Shown piece after piece: positions 27,718 to 35,928 of a stretch of 64,000 bases of DNA (within the stretch, counting starts at the first letter, position 1; each line of letters begins with the position of its first letter). The stretch covers positions 186,001 through 250,000 of the forward strand of contig NZ_FUZP01000002.1 of NCBI RefSeq assembly GCF_900167575.1. Reading direction: 5' to 3'. The position numbers were made by a program, and so were the translations under genes. This DNA comes from Okibacterium fritillariae (GTDB lineage Bacteria; Actinomycetota; Actinomycetes; Actinomycetales; Microbacteriaceae). The notes beneath the pieces are model-generated. The model was not told where the DNA came from and searched no databases. It worked only from the letters and a program-made list of their open reading frames with translations.

Positions 27718-28254
27718 ATGGCAAAGAAGATTTTCGCAGGCCTCGTGCTTGCGGTCCTCGCTTTCTTCTCGGTTCCCGCCGCAGCAAACGCTGCTGGCTA
27801 CGTTCCGAGCACCAACATCTCGGGTGACAACACTGTTGTCTCCGGTGGCACGACGATCATCAACTTCGCTCCTGGCTCTTTCGCCGGTAGCGAGAACGTC
27901 TCCATCACCATCACCGGCGCTGGCTCCGTCACCGTCGGTGCTTTCAAGGCTGAGACCATCACCGCCACCAAGCAGGCTGCTGCTGATGGCTCGCTCAGCA
28001 TCTCCGTCAAGCTCCCCGCCGGCGCCACCGGCACCTACTCGCTGACCGCGACCGGTGTCACCTCGGGCAACGTGGGAACCTACACCATCACGGTCGTTCC
28101 GGCCGACTCGGCTAACGGCTCGGGCGCACTGCCCGACACCGGTTCGTCCGTCTCGATGCTGGCCGTCTGGGCCGGTGCCGGTGCGCTCCTCCTCGGTGCC
28201 GCTCTGATCGCCGTCATGACGGTCGTTCGTCGCCAGCGCCTCGCGCAGGACTAA
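27718..28254 (+). CDS. Small LPXTG-type cell-wall anchored protein
   Basis: A 178-residue secreted protein. A signal peptide (FAGLVLAVLAFFSVPAAANAA) is followed by an Ig-like beta-rich region rich in Ser, Thr, Gly and Val, then the sorting signal LPDTG (about residue 138), a hydrophobic helix and an RRQRLAQD positive tail. A sortase should cleave between Thr and Gly and link it to peptidoglycan; no sortase gene is in this window. The start at 27718 follows a GGGGG site, and the open frame extending to 27643 is ignored. Codon use returns to the high-GC pattern. It ends with tandem stops TAATAA and a strong terminator. Confidence 0.9.
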   Translation: MAKKIFAGLVLAVLAFFSVPAAANAAGYVPSTNISGDNTVVSGGTTIINFAPGSFAGSENVSITITGAGSVTVGAFKAETITATKQAAADGSLSISVKLPAGATGTYSLTATGVTSGNVGTYTITVVPADSANGSGALPDTGSSVSMLAVWAGAGALLLGAALIAVMTVVRRQRLAQD

Positions 28255-28282
28255 TAAAACCTAAGAGCCTAACCGCTCTGCG

Positions 28283-28324
28283 AGAAGGGCCCCAGATCCT
28301 CACGGAACTGGGGCCCTTCTTTTA
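28283..28324 (+). terminator. Rho-independent terminator after LPXTG gene
   Basis: A perfect 13-base-pair stem (28283-28295 with 28308-28320), 12-base loop, followed by a short T run. It closes the EPS/surface-protein transcription unit before the UDP-glucose dehydrogenase gene. Confidence 0.9.
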
Positions 28325-28424
28325 TGAGTTGGCGAGCTCGCTTTGTAAATTCTTCGTGGACATGAAGCGACGTGTACGCTGCCCTCCCTGGGTGGGTGCC
28401 CTGCGCAGATAGGCTTGCAGCACT

Positions 28425-29732
28425 ATGAAAATGTCAGTAATCGGATGTGGATACCTCGGCGCAGTGCACGCGGCCTCAATGGTCAAGCTCGGCCATGAAG
28501 TTGTGGGCATCGACGTGGACAACGCGAAGATCGAGGCCCTCGCCGCCGGGCAGTCTCCTATCTACGAACCGGGGCTCCCCGAACTTTTGGTCGAGTCAGT
28601 GGGCAGCGGGCGTCTGACGTTCAGTACTGACCCTGCCGCCGCCAAGGGAAGCAAGGTTCACTTCGTTGCGGTTGGAACCCCTCAGAAGGCCGGAAGCTAC
28701 GCGGCAGACCTTCGGTTCGTCGACGCAGCAGTTCAAGGGTTGTTGCCCTACCTCTCTGAAGGCGATCTCGTTGTAGGAAAGTCCACGGTCCCGGTCGGGA
28801 CCGCTGAGCGCCTGGCGAAGATGGTTGAACCGACCGGTGCGCGCCTGGCCTGGAACCCTGAGTTCCTCCGCGAAGGATTCGCCGTGAAGGACACCATTAG
28901 CCCGGACCGGCTCGTCTATGGTCTCCCGGCCGACGCTGGCGATGCCGCTCGAGCTAAGGCCTTGCTGGACGAGGTGTACGCAGAAGCGCTAGCTGCGGAC
29001 ACCCCGCTCGTTTCGACCGACTACGCGACGGCCGAGCTCGTTAAGGTTGCTGCCAACGCCTTCCTCGCGACGAAGATCTCCTTCATCAATGCGATGGCAG
29101 AGATTTCAGAGGCTACCGGTGCTGACGTGACCCAGCTTGCCGACGCGATCGGGTATGACGCTCGCATCGGGCGTCGCTTCCTGAACGCGGGCGCCGGGTT
29201 TGGCGGCGGCTGCCTTCCGAAAGACATTCGTGCTTTCTCTGCCAGGGCCGAAGAGCTCGGCAAGGGCGAAGCGCTCAACTTCCTCAAGGAAGTGGACGGC
29301 ATCAACCTGCGTCGCCGCGACCGTGTCGTCGAGCTGGTAGTCGAAGCGTTGGGCGGAAGCGCCTACAACAAGAAGGTCGCCGTCCTTGGCCTTGCGTTCA
29401 AGCCGGATAGTGACGACATCCGTGACTCGCCGTCGCTCGACGTTGCCGTGCGCCTGAATGGTCTAGGTGCGAACGTTGTCGCTAGCGATCCTCAGGCCAT
29501 CGCCAACTCTCGGCGTATGCACCCGCAGCTCGTGTTTGGAACGACCGAGGAGGCTCTGCGGGATGCAGATGCCGTGGTCGTCGTGACCGAGTGGAAAGAG
29601 TACCGAGAGCTGGACCCGAAGGCTGTCGGCGAGATGGTGACGTCGAAGATCGTAATCGACGGACGCAACTGCCTCGATGTCGCAGCCTGGCGCGATGCGG
29701 GTTGGAAGTACACCGGGATGGGCCGTCGGTAA
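28425..29732 (+). CDS. ugd: UDP-glucose 6-dehydrogenase
   Basis: A 435-residue NAD-dependent enzyme that oxidises UDP-glucose to UDP-glucuronate, a precursor for uronic-acid containing polymers. It has the N-terminal Rossmann motif MSVIGCGYLGAVHAASM, the substrate-binding VGTPQKAGSYAADLRFV, the catalytic cysteine in FGGGCLPKDIRAF (near residue 260) and the C-terminal LGLAFKPDSDDIRDSPSLDV. It lies just after the EPS cassette but is transcribed separately between two terminators. With the TuaH-like transferase nearby it suggests a glucuronate-containing, teichuronic-like EPS. Confidence 0.95.
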   Translation: MKMSVIGCGYLGAVHAASMVKLGHEVVGIDVDNAKIEALAAGQSPIYEPGLPELLVESVGSGRLTFSTDPAAAKGSKVHFVAVGTPQKAGSYAADLRFVDAAVQGLLPYLSEGDLVVGKSTVPVGTAERLAKMVEPTGARLAWNPEFLREGFAVKDTISPDRLVYGLPADAGDAARAKALLDEVYAEALAADTPLVSTDYATAELVKVAANAFLATKISFINAMAEISEATGADVTQLADAIGYDARIGRRFLNAGAGFGGGCLPKDIRAFSARAEELGKGEALNFLKEVDGINLRRRDRVVELVVEALGGSAYNKKVAVLGLAFKPDSDDIRDSPSLDVAVRLNGLGANVVASDPQAIANSRRMHPQLVFGTTEEALRDADAVVVVTEWKEYRELDPKAVGEMVTSKIVIDGRNCLDVAAWRDAGWKYTGMGRR

Positions 29733-29754
29733 AGGACTAGCAAAGATCTGAAAA

Positions 29755-29788
29755 GGCGGGCTCTCATTCGTGGGAGCCCGTCCTTTTT
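29755..29788. terminator. Bidirectional terminator between ugd and convergent small gene
   Basis: GGCGGGCTC pairs with GAGCCCG(T)CC and is flanked by A-rich and T-rich runs on the two sides, so it can serve both the rightward ugd gene and the leftward small gene ending at 29806. Confidence 0.85.
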
Positions 29789-29805
29789 GCCAAAGACGCG
29801 ACGTC

Positions 29806-30183
29806 CTAGCCGCGTGCCCTCTCAATTGTAATCTCGCTTTCGTCCGGCCAAGTGGACTCATTCGAGAGACTGAGGCCCAGGTTGGTTAGCGCCATTTCTA
29901 CTTGTGGTTCCCCGTAGTCATCTGTCCAGGGGTGCAAATGACCCGCCACGACCAAAGTTGGATTTTGGTCGCTCTCGCGGAGTGACGTGAGATGTTTCGC
30001 AGCGTCGTTCATGATTAGTACGTGAAAGACATCGGGCGGGCCGTCGGTGCAGCGGACTTGGGCTCGGATGTGCTGGTTAGGTCCGTCTGTTATGAGCTCG
30101 GACGTTGCGATGATGACGGCTTCGCGGATAGTGAATGCCACGTTGGCTCCCGGGCTAGTGATTGGCAAAGGTGTCGGAAACAT
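29806..30183 (-). CDS. Small protein, possible OB-fold/single-strand DNA-binding-like
   Basis: A 125-residue open frame whose sequence looks like a real globular protein and not a shadow. Segments NVAFTIREAVIIATSELI, FHVLIMNDAAKHLTSLRES and TLVVAGHLHPWTDDYGEPQVEMALTNLGLSLS recall the beta-strand order and the G.L..W..D.G....A..LG end of SSB-like OB folds. The start is uncertain: ATG 30183, 30210 or 30231 are all in frame and none has a good ribosome site. It faces ugd across a bidirectional terminator and is divergent from the next gene. Function is inferred only from pattern; treat as hypothetical. Confidence 0.5.
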   Translation of the reverse strand: MFPTPLPITSPGANVAFTIREAVIIATSELITDGPNQHIRAQVRCTDGPPDVFHVLIMNDAAKHLTSLRESDQNPTLVVAGHLHPWTDDYGEPQVEMALTNLGLSLSNESTWPDESEITIERARG

Positions 30184-30331
30184 AGCAAGGGCTAGGGCGG
30201 CAGCCTTCATAGTGGCTGGGGGCTCGAGCATCCAATTGGGCCTGAGGGCTTTCTTCTGGCGGAGATGCATGGGAGAAAGAGGGGCCGGCGTTGAGTTCGG
30301 TAGCGGCGTGTCGGTTGAGGGGGAATGGCTT

Positions 30332-30928
30332 GTGAGTAGGCAGAACGATTTTGAGTTTGATGTGAGTGGATCGGACCGGCGCTTTGCCGGAGATGTGCCG
30401 CCGGTGCGGCAGCCGGAGGCAGGTGCAAGTCGGCCGCGGGTATGGGGGTTGATCGCGTGGGCGGCCGTAGCGGTTGCTATTGGAGCGGTGTTGGCTGTGC
30501 CCGTGATGATGCTGGCGCAGCTGGTGTCGCTGGGGCGGGTGTCGGGGGATTGGACGAGCGACGAGTACGGGTTGTTTGCGTGGATTGCGTATACGGCCCT
30601 GGCCGTGCTGCCGATTGCGTTGCCGGGGGTGTTCAACATTGTGGCGACCGTGGTGTTTGCGGTGCTGGCGCGGGGGGAGCGCGGCATCCTGTGGGTTCAG
30701 GGGTGGGTGTGGGCGTTGAGCGGGGTGGCTGTGCTGCCCGCGGTCGTGCTTGGCCTGGTGGGACCGGAGGCGGCGGTGCTTGGAGGGAACTTCACCTTTG
30801 TGCTGATGAGTGCGAACGCTGTTGGCTGGGTGGTGATGGTTGCTGTGTGGGGTGTTGTGCAGCGGAATCGTCTGAAGAAGCAGGGGATTCAGGCGATGGG
30901 TGGCGCGGAGGTAGCAGCACGAGTGTGA
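30332..30928 (+). CDS. Hypothetical membrane protein with four helices
   Basis: A 198-residue protein. A polar N-terminus of about 40 residues is followed by four predicted membrane segments (around WAAVAVAIGAVLAVPVMML, YTALAVLPIALPGVFNIVA, WVWALSGVAVLPAVVLGLV and SANAVGWVVMVAVWGVV). The GTG at 30332 is chosen because GAGGGGG (30317-30323) lies at good distance; an ATG at 30269 is an alternative. Its last 137 bases overlap the 3' end of the convergent EamA gene. I do not recognise a family. Confidence 0.65.
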   Translation: MSRQNDFEFDVSGSDRRFAGDVPPVRQPEAGASRPRVWGLIAWAAVAVAIGAVLAVPVMMLAQLVSLGRVSGDWTSDEYGLFAWIAYTALAVLPIALPGVFNIVATVVFAVLARGERGILWVQGWVWALSGVAVLPAVVLGLVGPEAAVLGGNFTFVLMSANAVGWVVMVAVWGVVQRNRLKKQGIQAMGGAEVAARV

Positions 30929-31799
30929 TGGCGGCGGCTCCGAGGAGGAGACCGGCGGCTGTGGCGAGGGTGAAGGGTTCGCCGAAGATGAGGGCTCCGA
31001 GGACCGAGGTTGCTGGCGCCACCAGGAAGAGCAGCGCATTGAGGCCTGTGATGCCGAGGTAGCGGAGGAGCGCCCAGTAGAGGGCGTAGGCCAGGAGGCT
31101 GGGGATGAGGGCGGTGAGGGCCGTCGCGAACCAGAAGCTGGACTCGGCTGGTGGGGCCCAGGTGTGCGTGGCGATAGCGACGATCGTGATTGCCACGAGG
31201 GAGACGCCCGAGTGAACGGAGAGGGTGGAGAAGACTCCGAGGGTCGACGAGGTGCGGCGCTCGAGGAACGTGGCTGCGACGAGGCAGGCTAGCGCGACGA
31301 GGGGGAGCAGGTAGGCGGGGTTGGGGGATGCGGCGGTTGCGGCATCCGACCAGACGATCATGACGACGCCTGCTGCGCCAAGCGCGAGGCCGAGCCATTG
31401 GAGTGCGCGGACGCGGAGGCCCAGGAGAGGGCCGACGAGGGTTGCGACCACGAGAGGTTGAACGGCGTCGATGAGGGCGGTGGTTCCCGAGGAGACGCCG
31501 GCTGCGACGGCCAGGTAGATGGGGGCGACGTAGCCGAACTGGGCGAAGAGGCCGATAAGTAGGTGCGGGCGTATATTGCGCCACGACGGCATGCGTAGGC
31601 GGCGGCGGGCGGCGAGGAAGAGGGCGCCGGCGGCGAGGAGGCCCGCGACGAGAACGAAGCGCCACAGGACGAACGTGATGGGGTGCGTCTCGGCGGTGCC
31701 GGCTTTGGCGATGAGGAAGCCGGAGCTCCAGCTGAGGACGAAGAGTACTGACGCCGCGGTCAGGAGGATGGGTCGAGGTATACCGATCTGTTTACTCAT
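30792..31799 (-). CDS. EamA/DMT family exporter
   Basis: A 335-residue transporter with about ten helices arranged as two EamA repeats, e.g. SSGFLIAKAGTAETHPITFVLWRFVLV and later NALLFLVAPATSVLGALIFGEPFTLATAAGLLLGAAAI. The family exports amino acids, metabolites or drugs. The C-terminus continues about 40 residues past the last helix in a Ser/Pro/Gln-rich tail encoded in the stretch antisense to the upstream membrane-protein gene. The start at 31799 is seven bases after a TATAGT -10 element, so the mRNA is probably leaderless. It is divergent from a TetR gene, its likely regulator. Confidence 0.9.
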   Translation of the reverse strand: MSKQIGIPRPILLTAASVLFVLSWSSGFLIAKAGTAETHPITFVLWRFVLVAGLLAAGALFLAARRRLRMPSWRNIRPHLLIGLFAQFGYVAPIYLAVAAGVSSGTTALIDAVQPLVVATLVGPLLGLRVRALQWLGLALGAAGVVMIVWSDAATAASPNPAYLLPLVALACLVAATFLERRTSSTLGVFSTLSVHSGVSLVAITIVAIATHTWAPPAESSFWFATALTALIPSLLAYALYWALLRYLGITGLNALLFLVAPATSVLGALIFGEPFTLATAAGLLLGAAAITLVLLPPRHPSPESPASSDDSAAQHPTQQPSPPSQQRSHSSAQR

Positions 31800-31806
31800 G
31801 GGCTCG

Positions 31807-31826
31807 ACTATACAGGGCGGTATAGT
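31807..31826. promoter_or_regulatory. Palindrome holding face-to-face -10 elements of EamA and TetR genes
   Basis: ACTATAC (31807-31813) and GTATAGT (31820-31826) are perfect inverted repeats six bases apart. Each arm contains TATAGT placed six or seven bases before a start codon (31833 on +, 31799 on -). The element can be both two leaderless promoters and the TetR operator. Nothing else fits in the 33-base gap. Confidence 0.65.
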
Positions 31827-31832
31827 TGGGGG

Positions 31833-32432
31833 ATGCGAAAAGAGTTCGAGCCCGAGGTAGCGCCCGTGATGACATCTGGGGCGACGAAGGTGTTGGCGGC
31901 CGCGACCGACCTGTTCTATCGCGAAGGGATCCACGCAGTTGGGGTTGACGCGATTGCTGCGGCGGCCGGGGTGACGAAGAAGACGCTGTATGACCGGTTC
32001 GGGTCGAAGGATGCGCTCGCCGTGGCTTATCTGCGCGGGCGCGATGAGCGGTGGCGGGCCTACTTAGACAAAGGCCTCGAGAAGCTGCCCGCGGGAACGA
32101 TCGAGCGAGTGCTGGCCGTGTTCGACATCACGGATGCGTGGGCGCGCGAGAACCTGTCGAAGGGGTGCGGGGCGATCAATGCGCGCGCCGAGTTCGAGGG
32201 AATGGGGCATCCGATCGCGGGTGAGGCGATTAGGCAGAAGAAATGGATGCGCGAATTCTTTGCCGACCTGTGCCGCGAAGCGGGGGTTGCCGATGCTGAA
32301 GCGATGGCCGACACGCTCATGTTGCTGCACGAGGGCGGGCTTGTGACCGGCGGGATGGGGACGTTTGAGAAGCCGTTCGCGGTAGCGCGAGCAGCGGCGG
32401 AACGGTTACTGCAGCCTCGGATCAAGGCATAG
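31833..32432 (+). CDS. TetR family transcriptional regulator
   Basis: A 199-residue regulator with the HTH near residues 38-62 (VDAIAAAAGVTKKTLYDRFGSKDALAVAYLRGR), followed by a helical effector domain of the AcrR/YvdT-like size, including CGAINARAEFEGMGHPI. It is divergent from the EamA exporter with overlapping promoters, so it most likely represses exporter expression and its own. Expression appears leaderless: the -10 TATAGT ends six bases before the ATG. Confidence 0.92.
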   Translation: MRKEFEPEVAPVMTSGATKVLAAATDLFYREGIHAVGVDAIAAAAGVTKKTLYDRFGSKDALAVAYLRGRDERWRAYLDKGLEKLPAGTIERVLAVFDITDAWARENLSKGCGAINARAEFEGMGHPIAGEAIRQKKWMREFFADLCREAGVADAEAMADTLMLLHEGGLVTGGMGTFEKPFAVARAAAERLLQPRIKA

Positions 32433-32767
32433 GGCAGATTCGGCTTGGATCTGTTAAACGGCCATTCGTCTTGTTGACGGTTTGAGCCAAACCAGTACAT
32501 ACGGGAATTGGCTACCAACCGATGCAGCTGTTTAGAGCTCATCCGCGGCGTATCTAGGGCCGATATGGTTGCGCTGCGCCGGGTGCGGAGAGGAGGAGGT
32601 GTTTCCTTCGAGTTTTTTCGGCGCGGTAGTTGAGTGGTTGATGGGATGGTCAGTCCTCTACCGAAAGCTCTGCGCTCCTTGTTGGGCATCCCATATCCAG
32701 GATGTGTGGGATGGGCCAAAAAATGCAGGTTGATCCGCGCGAAGCGTCAAACCACTATGGTTACGCG
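32433..32767. other. Gene-free stretch before acyltransferase gene
   Basis: About 335 bases with mixed composition. I see no convincing gene. Near its right end TATGGT (32756-32761) lies seven bases before the GTG at 32768, a possible -10 for a leaderless transcript; TTGATC (32730-32735) is a weak -35 at a long spacing of 20. Confidence 0.4.
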
Positions 32768-33790
32768 GTGACCACAACGAGCCGCGCCAAACCTGGCCCC
32801 TCCGCCGCCACCGATCCACGCGAACCATGGATCGACACAGCGAAGGGAATTGCGATGGTGCTCGTGGTGCTCCATCACACCTGGTTATTCCTCGGCGCCA
32901 AAGGCTGGTCTGTTGAGTGGTGGGATGTCGCCGATGATGCCCTCACCACCCTCCGCATGCCTTTGTTCTTCGTCGTGTCGGGCATGCTTGCAGCAAATAT
33001 CGTCACCAAAACGCTTCGAGAACTGTTCGTTGGAAAGATGGCTCTACTGCTGTACCTATACCTGCTCTGGAGTCTTGCGCGTTCAATTTGGTTCTCATTC
33101 GTAGAATGGCCGTTCAGTGCATTCTCGCCAGTCGGAAACTTCGTTCTCGCCCTGGTGTGGCCGACGAACGGTCTCTGGTACCTGTATGCGCTGGCTGTGT
33201 TTACCTTCGCTCTCTGGTCCCTCCGGAAAGTTCCGAGCAAGGTGGTGATCCCTGCAGTCGCCATGATTTCCATTGCCTTCGCATCGACGCCCCTCACCAC
33301 GGGCAACTGGGTATTCAATAACTTTCTGGCGTATTTCGTATTCTTCGTCGCGGGTAGCCGCTTGCGGCAAGTGATAGTTGCAGCGGTAAGGGCGTCAACG
33401 CTCTGGCATGCCATCGGACTTGCAGCCGGCTATATCGCCTTGACCGCCGGCGTCGCTATCACCAGCGGGCGGTCAGACAGTCTGGCTCGCATGCCCTTAT
33501 CTGCCCTTGCAGTCGTCGCAGGCATAGCTCTCTCACTCCAATTGTCGCGATCTGTCGTGGGTCGGCCGCTCGAGAAGCTTGGCCAACAGACTCTCCCCAT
33601 CTACGTCACTCACAGCTTCATCATCTCGCTCGTCGTCTTTATACCGATATCGAGCAGCGTCCCATTGTCCGTACTGGTGTTTATGGCGACGGCTGCAGCT
33701 GCGATTGCGGCACCGTTGGCCATCTATCGTGTTGTGTTAATTCCGGGTGTCTATACGCTGCCTTGGGTTAGACCAAGAAAGCGCGGCTAG
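32768..33790 (+). CDS. Acyltransferase family 3 membrane protein
   Basis: A 340-residue integral membrane protein with about ten helices. The opening REPWIDTAKGIAMVLVVLHHTWLF and LTTLRMPLFFVVSGMLAANI are characteristic of acyltransferase-3 proteins, which O-acylate surface polysaccharides or lipids using the conserved His pair. The start is uncertain: GTG 32768 is favoured by a TATGGT box placed for leaderless expression, while ATGs at 32702, 32711 and 32723 would add a non-conserved N-terminus. Composition is moderately AT-rich. It may modify the EPS made by the locus 3 kb upstream, which is an inference. Confidence 0.85.
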   Translation: MTTTSRAKPGPSAATDPREPWIDTAKGIAMVLVVLHHTWLFLGAKGWSVEWWDVADDALTTLRMPLFFVVSGMLAANIVTKTLRELFVGKMALLLYLYLLWSLARSIWFSFVEWPFSAFSPVGNFVLALVWPTNGLWYLYALAVFTFALWSLRKVPSKVVIPAVAMISIAFASTPLTTGNWVFNNFLAYFVFFVAGSRLRQVIVAAVRASTLWHAIGLAAGYIALTAGVAITSGRSDSLARMPLSALAVVAGIALSLQLSRSVVGRPLEKLGQQTLPIYVTHSFIISLVVFIPISSSVPLSVLVFMATAAAAIAAPLAIYRVVLIPGVYTLPWVRPRKRG

Positions 33791-34188
33791 CCCCTCTGTG
33801 CCACTCATTGAGGGTCTGGCGGCTGAACTTGCTTCCTGAAAAGCACGCCCTAAATCGGGTCCGGAGGGCGCTCGGTCAGCAATCGTGCCAATGTCCGCAG
33901 TTTTGCCGTCCACATTCACCGTTACGGTAGTGCCGATCGCTCGCTTCGATTGGGCTCGAACTCGCGACGGCGGCAATCGTGCTGTCGATCAGCGTCATAT
34001 TGTTCGGCATTCGTAAGTCAACGCGGGGTGAGGGCTCGGAGCGGTCAATGCGCGTTCGCTCCGAAAGCCGAGCGGATCGCGGACAAATTGTGACAAACCG
34101 GAAACGATTGTGTGGAGGCGCTGCCCGGGGGAGAACGCGTTCGATAGCGTGAACGCAGCGCGGGTGCCGTGCGGGCAATGGGGGAAAG
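33791..34188. other. Gene-free stretch, possibly decayed
   Basis: About 400 bases between the acyltransferase and the lipoprotein gene. Short open frames occur on both strands, including a plus-strand piece around 33945-34140 with one hydrophobic segment (ATAAIVLSISVILFGI), but no start, family match or ribosome site makes any of them convincing. It may be a gene remnant. Confidence 0.4.
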
Positions 34189-34734
34189 ATGCGAACGATG
34201 ACGTCGATGAGGGTGGCTGCCCTTGGTGCGGTGGCCGTGGCGGGGGTGCTGGTGTTGAGCGCTTGCACGAATAGTCCCGAGCCCACGGGGTCGCCGACCG
34301 CAACCGCGACCAAGAGTGCGACGCCGGTGCCGACATCCACCACGACGATCACCGCGACACCCACGGCTAGCGCGACGCCAACGGCTGCGCCGCCCGCCGA
34401 GGGAGGGGATGGGGGAGCTGCACTCGCCCCCATCAGCAAGACCGCTGCCTATAACGAGTGTGTGCCGTGGGCGAGCATTAGTTCGTCGAACCCCGGGGCC
34501 GTGACGGTGAACAGTGAGGCCGAGTCGACGATCATTCGCCGGGCCGATGGTCAGTGGTTCCTGCACATTCCGTACAAAGACCCCGCTTACAGCAGCGCCG
34601 ACCCCACCGTGGTCGTGTGCGTGATCGGTGGGTCGGATGCGGCCCCCGAGATGGAGTTCGCCAACCGCCAGGCGCTCGTCGAGCCGTTCCCGTTCAGCCC
34701 GGACACCTGGGAAGACGACATCCCGATCGACTGA
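34189..34734 (+). CDS. Hypothetical lipoprotein
   Basis: A 181-residue exported lipoprotein. The signal peptide ends in the lipobox LSAC (cysteine at about residue 26), followed by a Thr/Ala/Pro/Ser-rich linker of about 40 residues and a small C-terminal domain (AAYNECVPWASISSSNPGAVTVNS...WFLHIPYKDPAYSSADPTVVVCVIGGS) with two cysteines. GGGGGAAAG precedes the ATG. I do not recognise the domain; it resembles other actinobacterial lipoproteins of unknown role. Confidence 0.75.
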   Translation: MRTMTSMRVAALGAVAVAGVLVLSACTNSPEPTGSPTATATKSATPVPTSTTTITATPTASATPTAAPPAEGGDGGAALAPISKTAAYNECVPWASISSSNPGAVTVNSEAESTIIRRADGQWFLHIPYKDPAYSSADPTVVVCVIGGSDAAPEMEFANRQALVEPFPFSPDTWEDDIPID

Positions 34735-34791
34735 GTTGCTCGGGTGACGAGTGATTCAGCCATTCAGTAGCTGAGTGGCTCTCTAAGTGCG

Positions 34792-35847
34792 CTACTCCGA
34801 CGGGTGGATGACCGTGATGCCCGTGGGTGGGGCCGTGGCCGTGAGGGGGAGCAGGGTGGCGCCCTCGGCGAGGGTGACGGCGCCGCCGACCAGGTCTTGG
34901 GGGCGCAGCGTGCCGTCGGCGACGAGGGTGAGCATGGCGGCGTAGTCGGCGGCGGCCATGCCGTGGCTGCCCAGCAGATCGAGTTCCCAGCCGATGACGC
35001 GGTCGAGGGGGAGGCGCGGCAGTTCGTCGGCCGAGAGGAGGCCGATCTGCACGTGGCGGCCGCGGCGGCGCAGCGACAGGAGTGCGTCGGTGCTGGTGGA
35101 GGCTGAACCGACGGCGTCGAGGGCCACGTGGGCTCCGCCATCCGTGATGTCGATGACCTGGTCGACGACGGATGGCGCCACCTCGGAGGACGAGCTGGGC
35201 ACCGCGACGGTGGCCTCGGCGCCCACGCTGCGGGCGAGGGCCAGGGCGTCCGGGTTGCGGTCGACGGCGATGACGCGGGCGCCCAGGGCCGAGGCGATCA
35301 TGACGGTGCTGAGGCCCACGCCTCCGGCGCCGAAGACGGCCACCCACTCGCCCGGCTGCACGTCGGCTCGGGCACGCACCGCGCGGAAGGCTGTGGCGAA
35401 ACGGCAGCCGAGACTGGCGGCCGCGTCATCCGAGATCGTGTCGGGAACCGCGACCAGGTTGGTGTCGGCGGCGTGGATGGCCACCAGTTCGGCGTGTGAG
35501 CCCCAGCCCGTGAAACCCGGCTGCGTCTGGTTCGGGCACACCTGCGCGTTGCCGCCGAGGCACCACTCGCACACGCCGCAGCCGCACACGAACGGCGACG
35601 TGACGCGGTCGCCGACCGACCAGCGGCTGACGCCCGCGCCGACGTGCTCGATGGTTCCCACGAACTCGTGGCCCGGAACGTGCGGCAGGTGCACCGTGTC
35701 GTCGTGCCCGGCCCACGCGTGCCAGTCGCTGCGGCACAGGCCCGACGCGGCCACCCGGATGACGACGCCACCCTCGGGTGCGGTCGGGGCCTCCACCTCG
35801 CGCACCTCGGGTGCGGTGCCGAAACGGTCGTAGACGATTGCTCGCAT
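34792..35847 (-). CDS. Zinc-dependent alcohol dehydrogenase
   Basis: A 351-residue medium-chain dehydrogenase. Catalytic zinc ligands are in CRSDWHAW and GHEFVG; the four structural-zinc cysteines are in CGCGVCEWCLGGNAQVC (about residues 89-105). The NAD-binding loop is VFGAGGVGLSTVMIASALGARVIAVD. Substrates of such enzymes are alcohols or aldehydes, not resolvable here. The gene has a 5' leader on the minus strand containing alternative hairpins (35881-35928) that look like an attenuator. It ends near the convergent lipoprotein gene. Confidence 0.92.
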   Translation of the reverse strand: MRAIVYDRFGTAPEVREVEAPTAPEGGVVIRVAASGLCRSDWHAWAGHDDTVHLPHVPGHEFVGTIEHVGAGVSRWSVGDRVTSPFVCGCGVCEWCLGGNAQVCPNQTQPGFTGWGSHAELVAIHAADTNLVAVPDTISDDAAASLGCRFATAFRAVRARADVQPGEWVAVFGAGGVGLSTVMIASALGARVIAVDRNPDALALARSVGAEATVAVPSSSSEVAPSVVDQVIDITDGGAHVALDAVGSASTSTDALLSLRRRGRHVQIGLLSADELPRLPLDRVIGWELDLLGSHGMAAADYAAMLTLVADGTLRPQDLVGGAVTLAEGATLLPLTATAPPTGITVIHPSE

Positions 35848-35880
35848 CGGGGGAGCTCCAATCGGGGTTCACGCGCCAGA

Positions 35881-35928
35881 AAAGCCGAACGGCTTCTGAG
35901 TCTCGGGGGAGGGGCTCAGAAGCCGTTC
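35881..35928 (-). promoter_or_regulatory. Mutually exclusive hairpins in the leader of the alcohol dehydrogenase gene
   Basis: Read on the minus strand, a perfect 14-base-pair stem (35928-35915 with 35900-35887, 14-base loop) competes with a shorter stem AAGCC-GUUC-GGCUU followed by U residues (about 35896-35880). The short one looks like a terminator and cannot form if the long stem does. A weak promoter-like TTGTCC / TATGCT pair lies upstream near 35960-35986, with only 15 bases between the hexamers. Attenuation is an inference from the base pairing. Confidence 0.5.

Noticed and set aside
30232-30687. Upstream continuation of the small minus-strand frame
   Set aside because: This part is antisense to the four-helix gene and low-complexity; only the region below about 30231 looks protein-like.
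33737-33976. Possible transposase remnant on the minus strand
   Set aside because: No recognisable catalytic motif or terminal repeats; overlaps the acyltransferase gene end.
33876-34439. Minus-strand open frame over the lipoprotein gene
   Set aside because: Low-complexity Val/Ala/Gly content antisense to the Thr/Ala linker; no ribosome site or family features.
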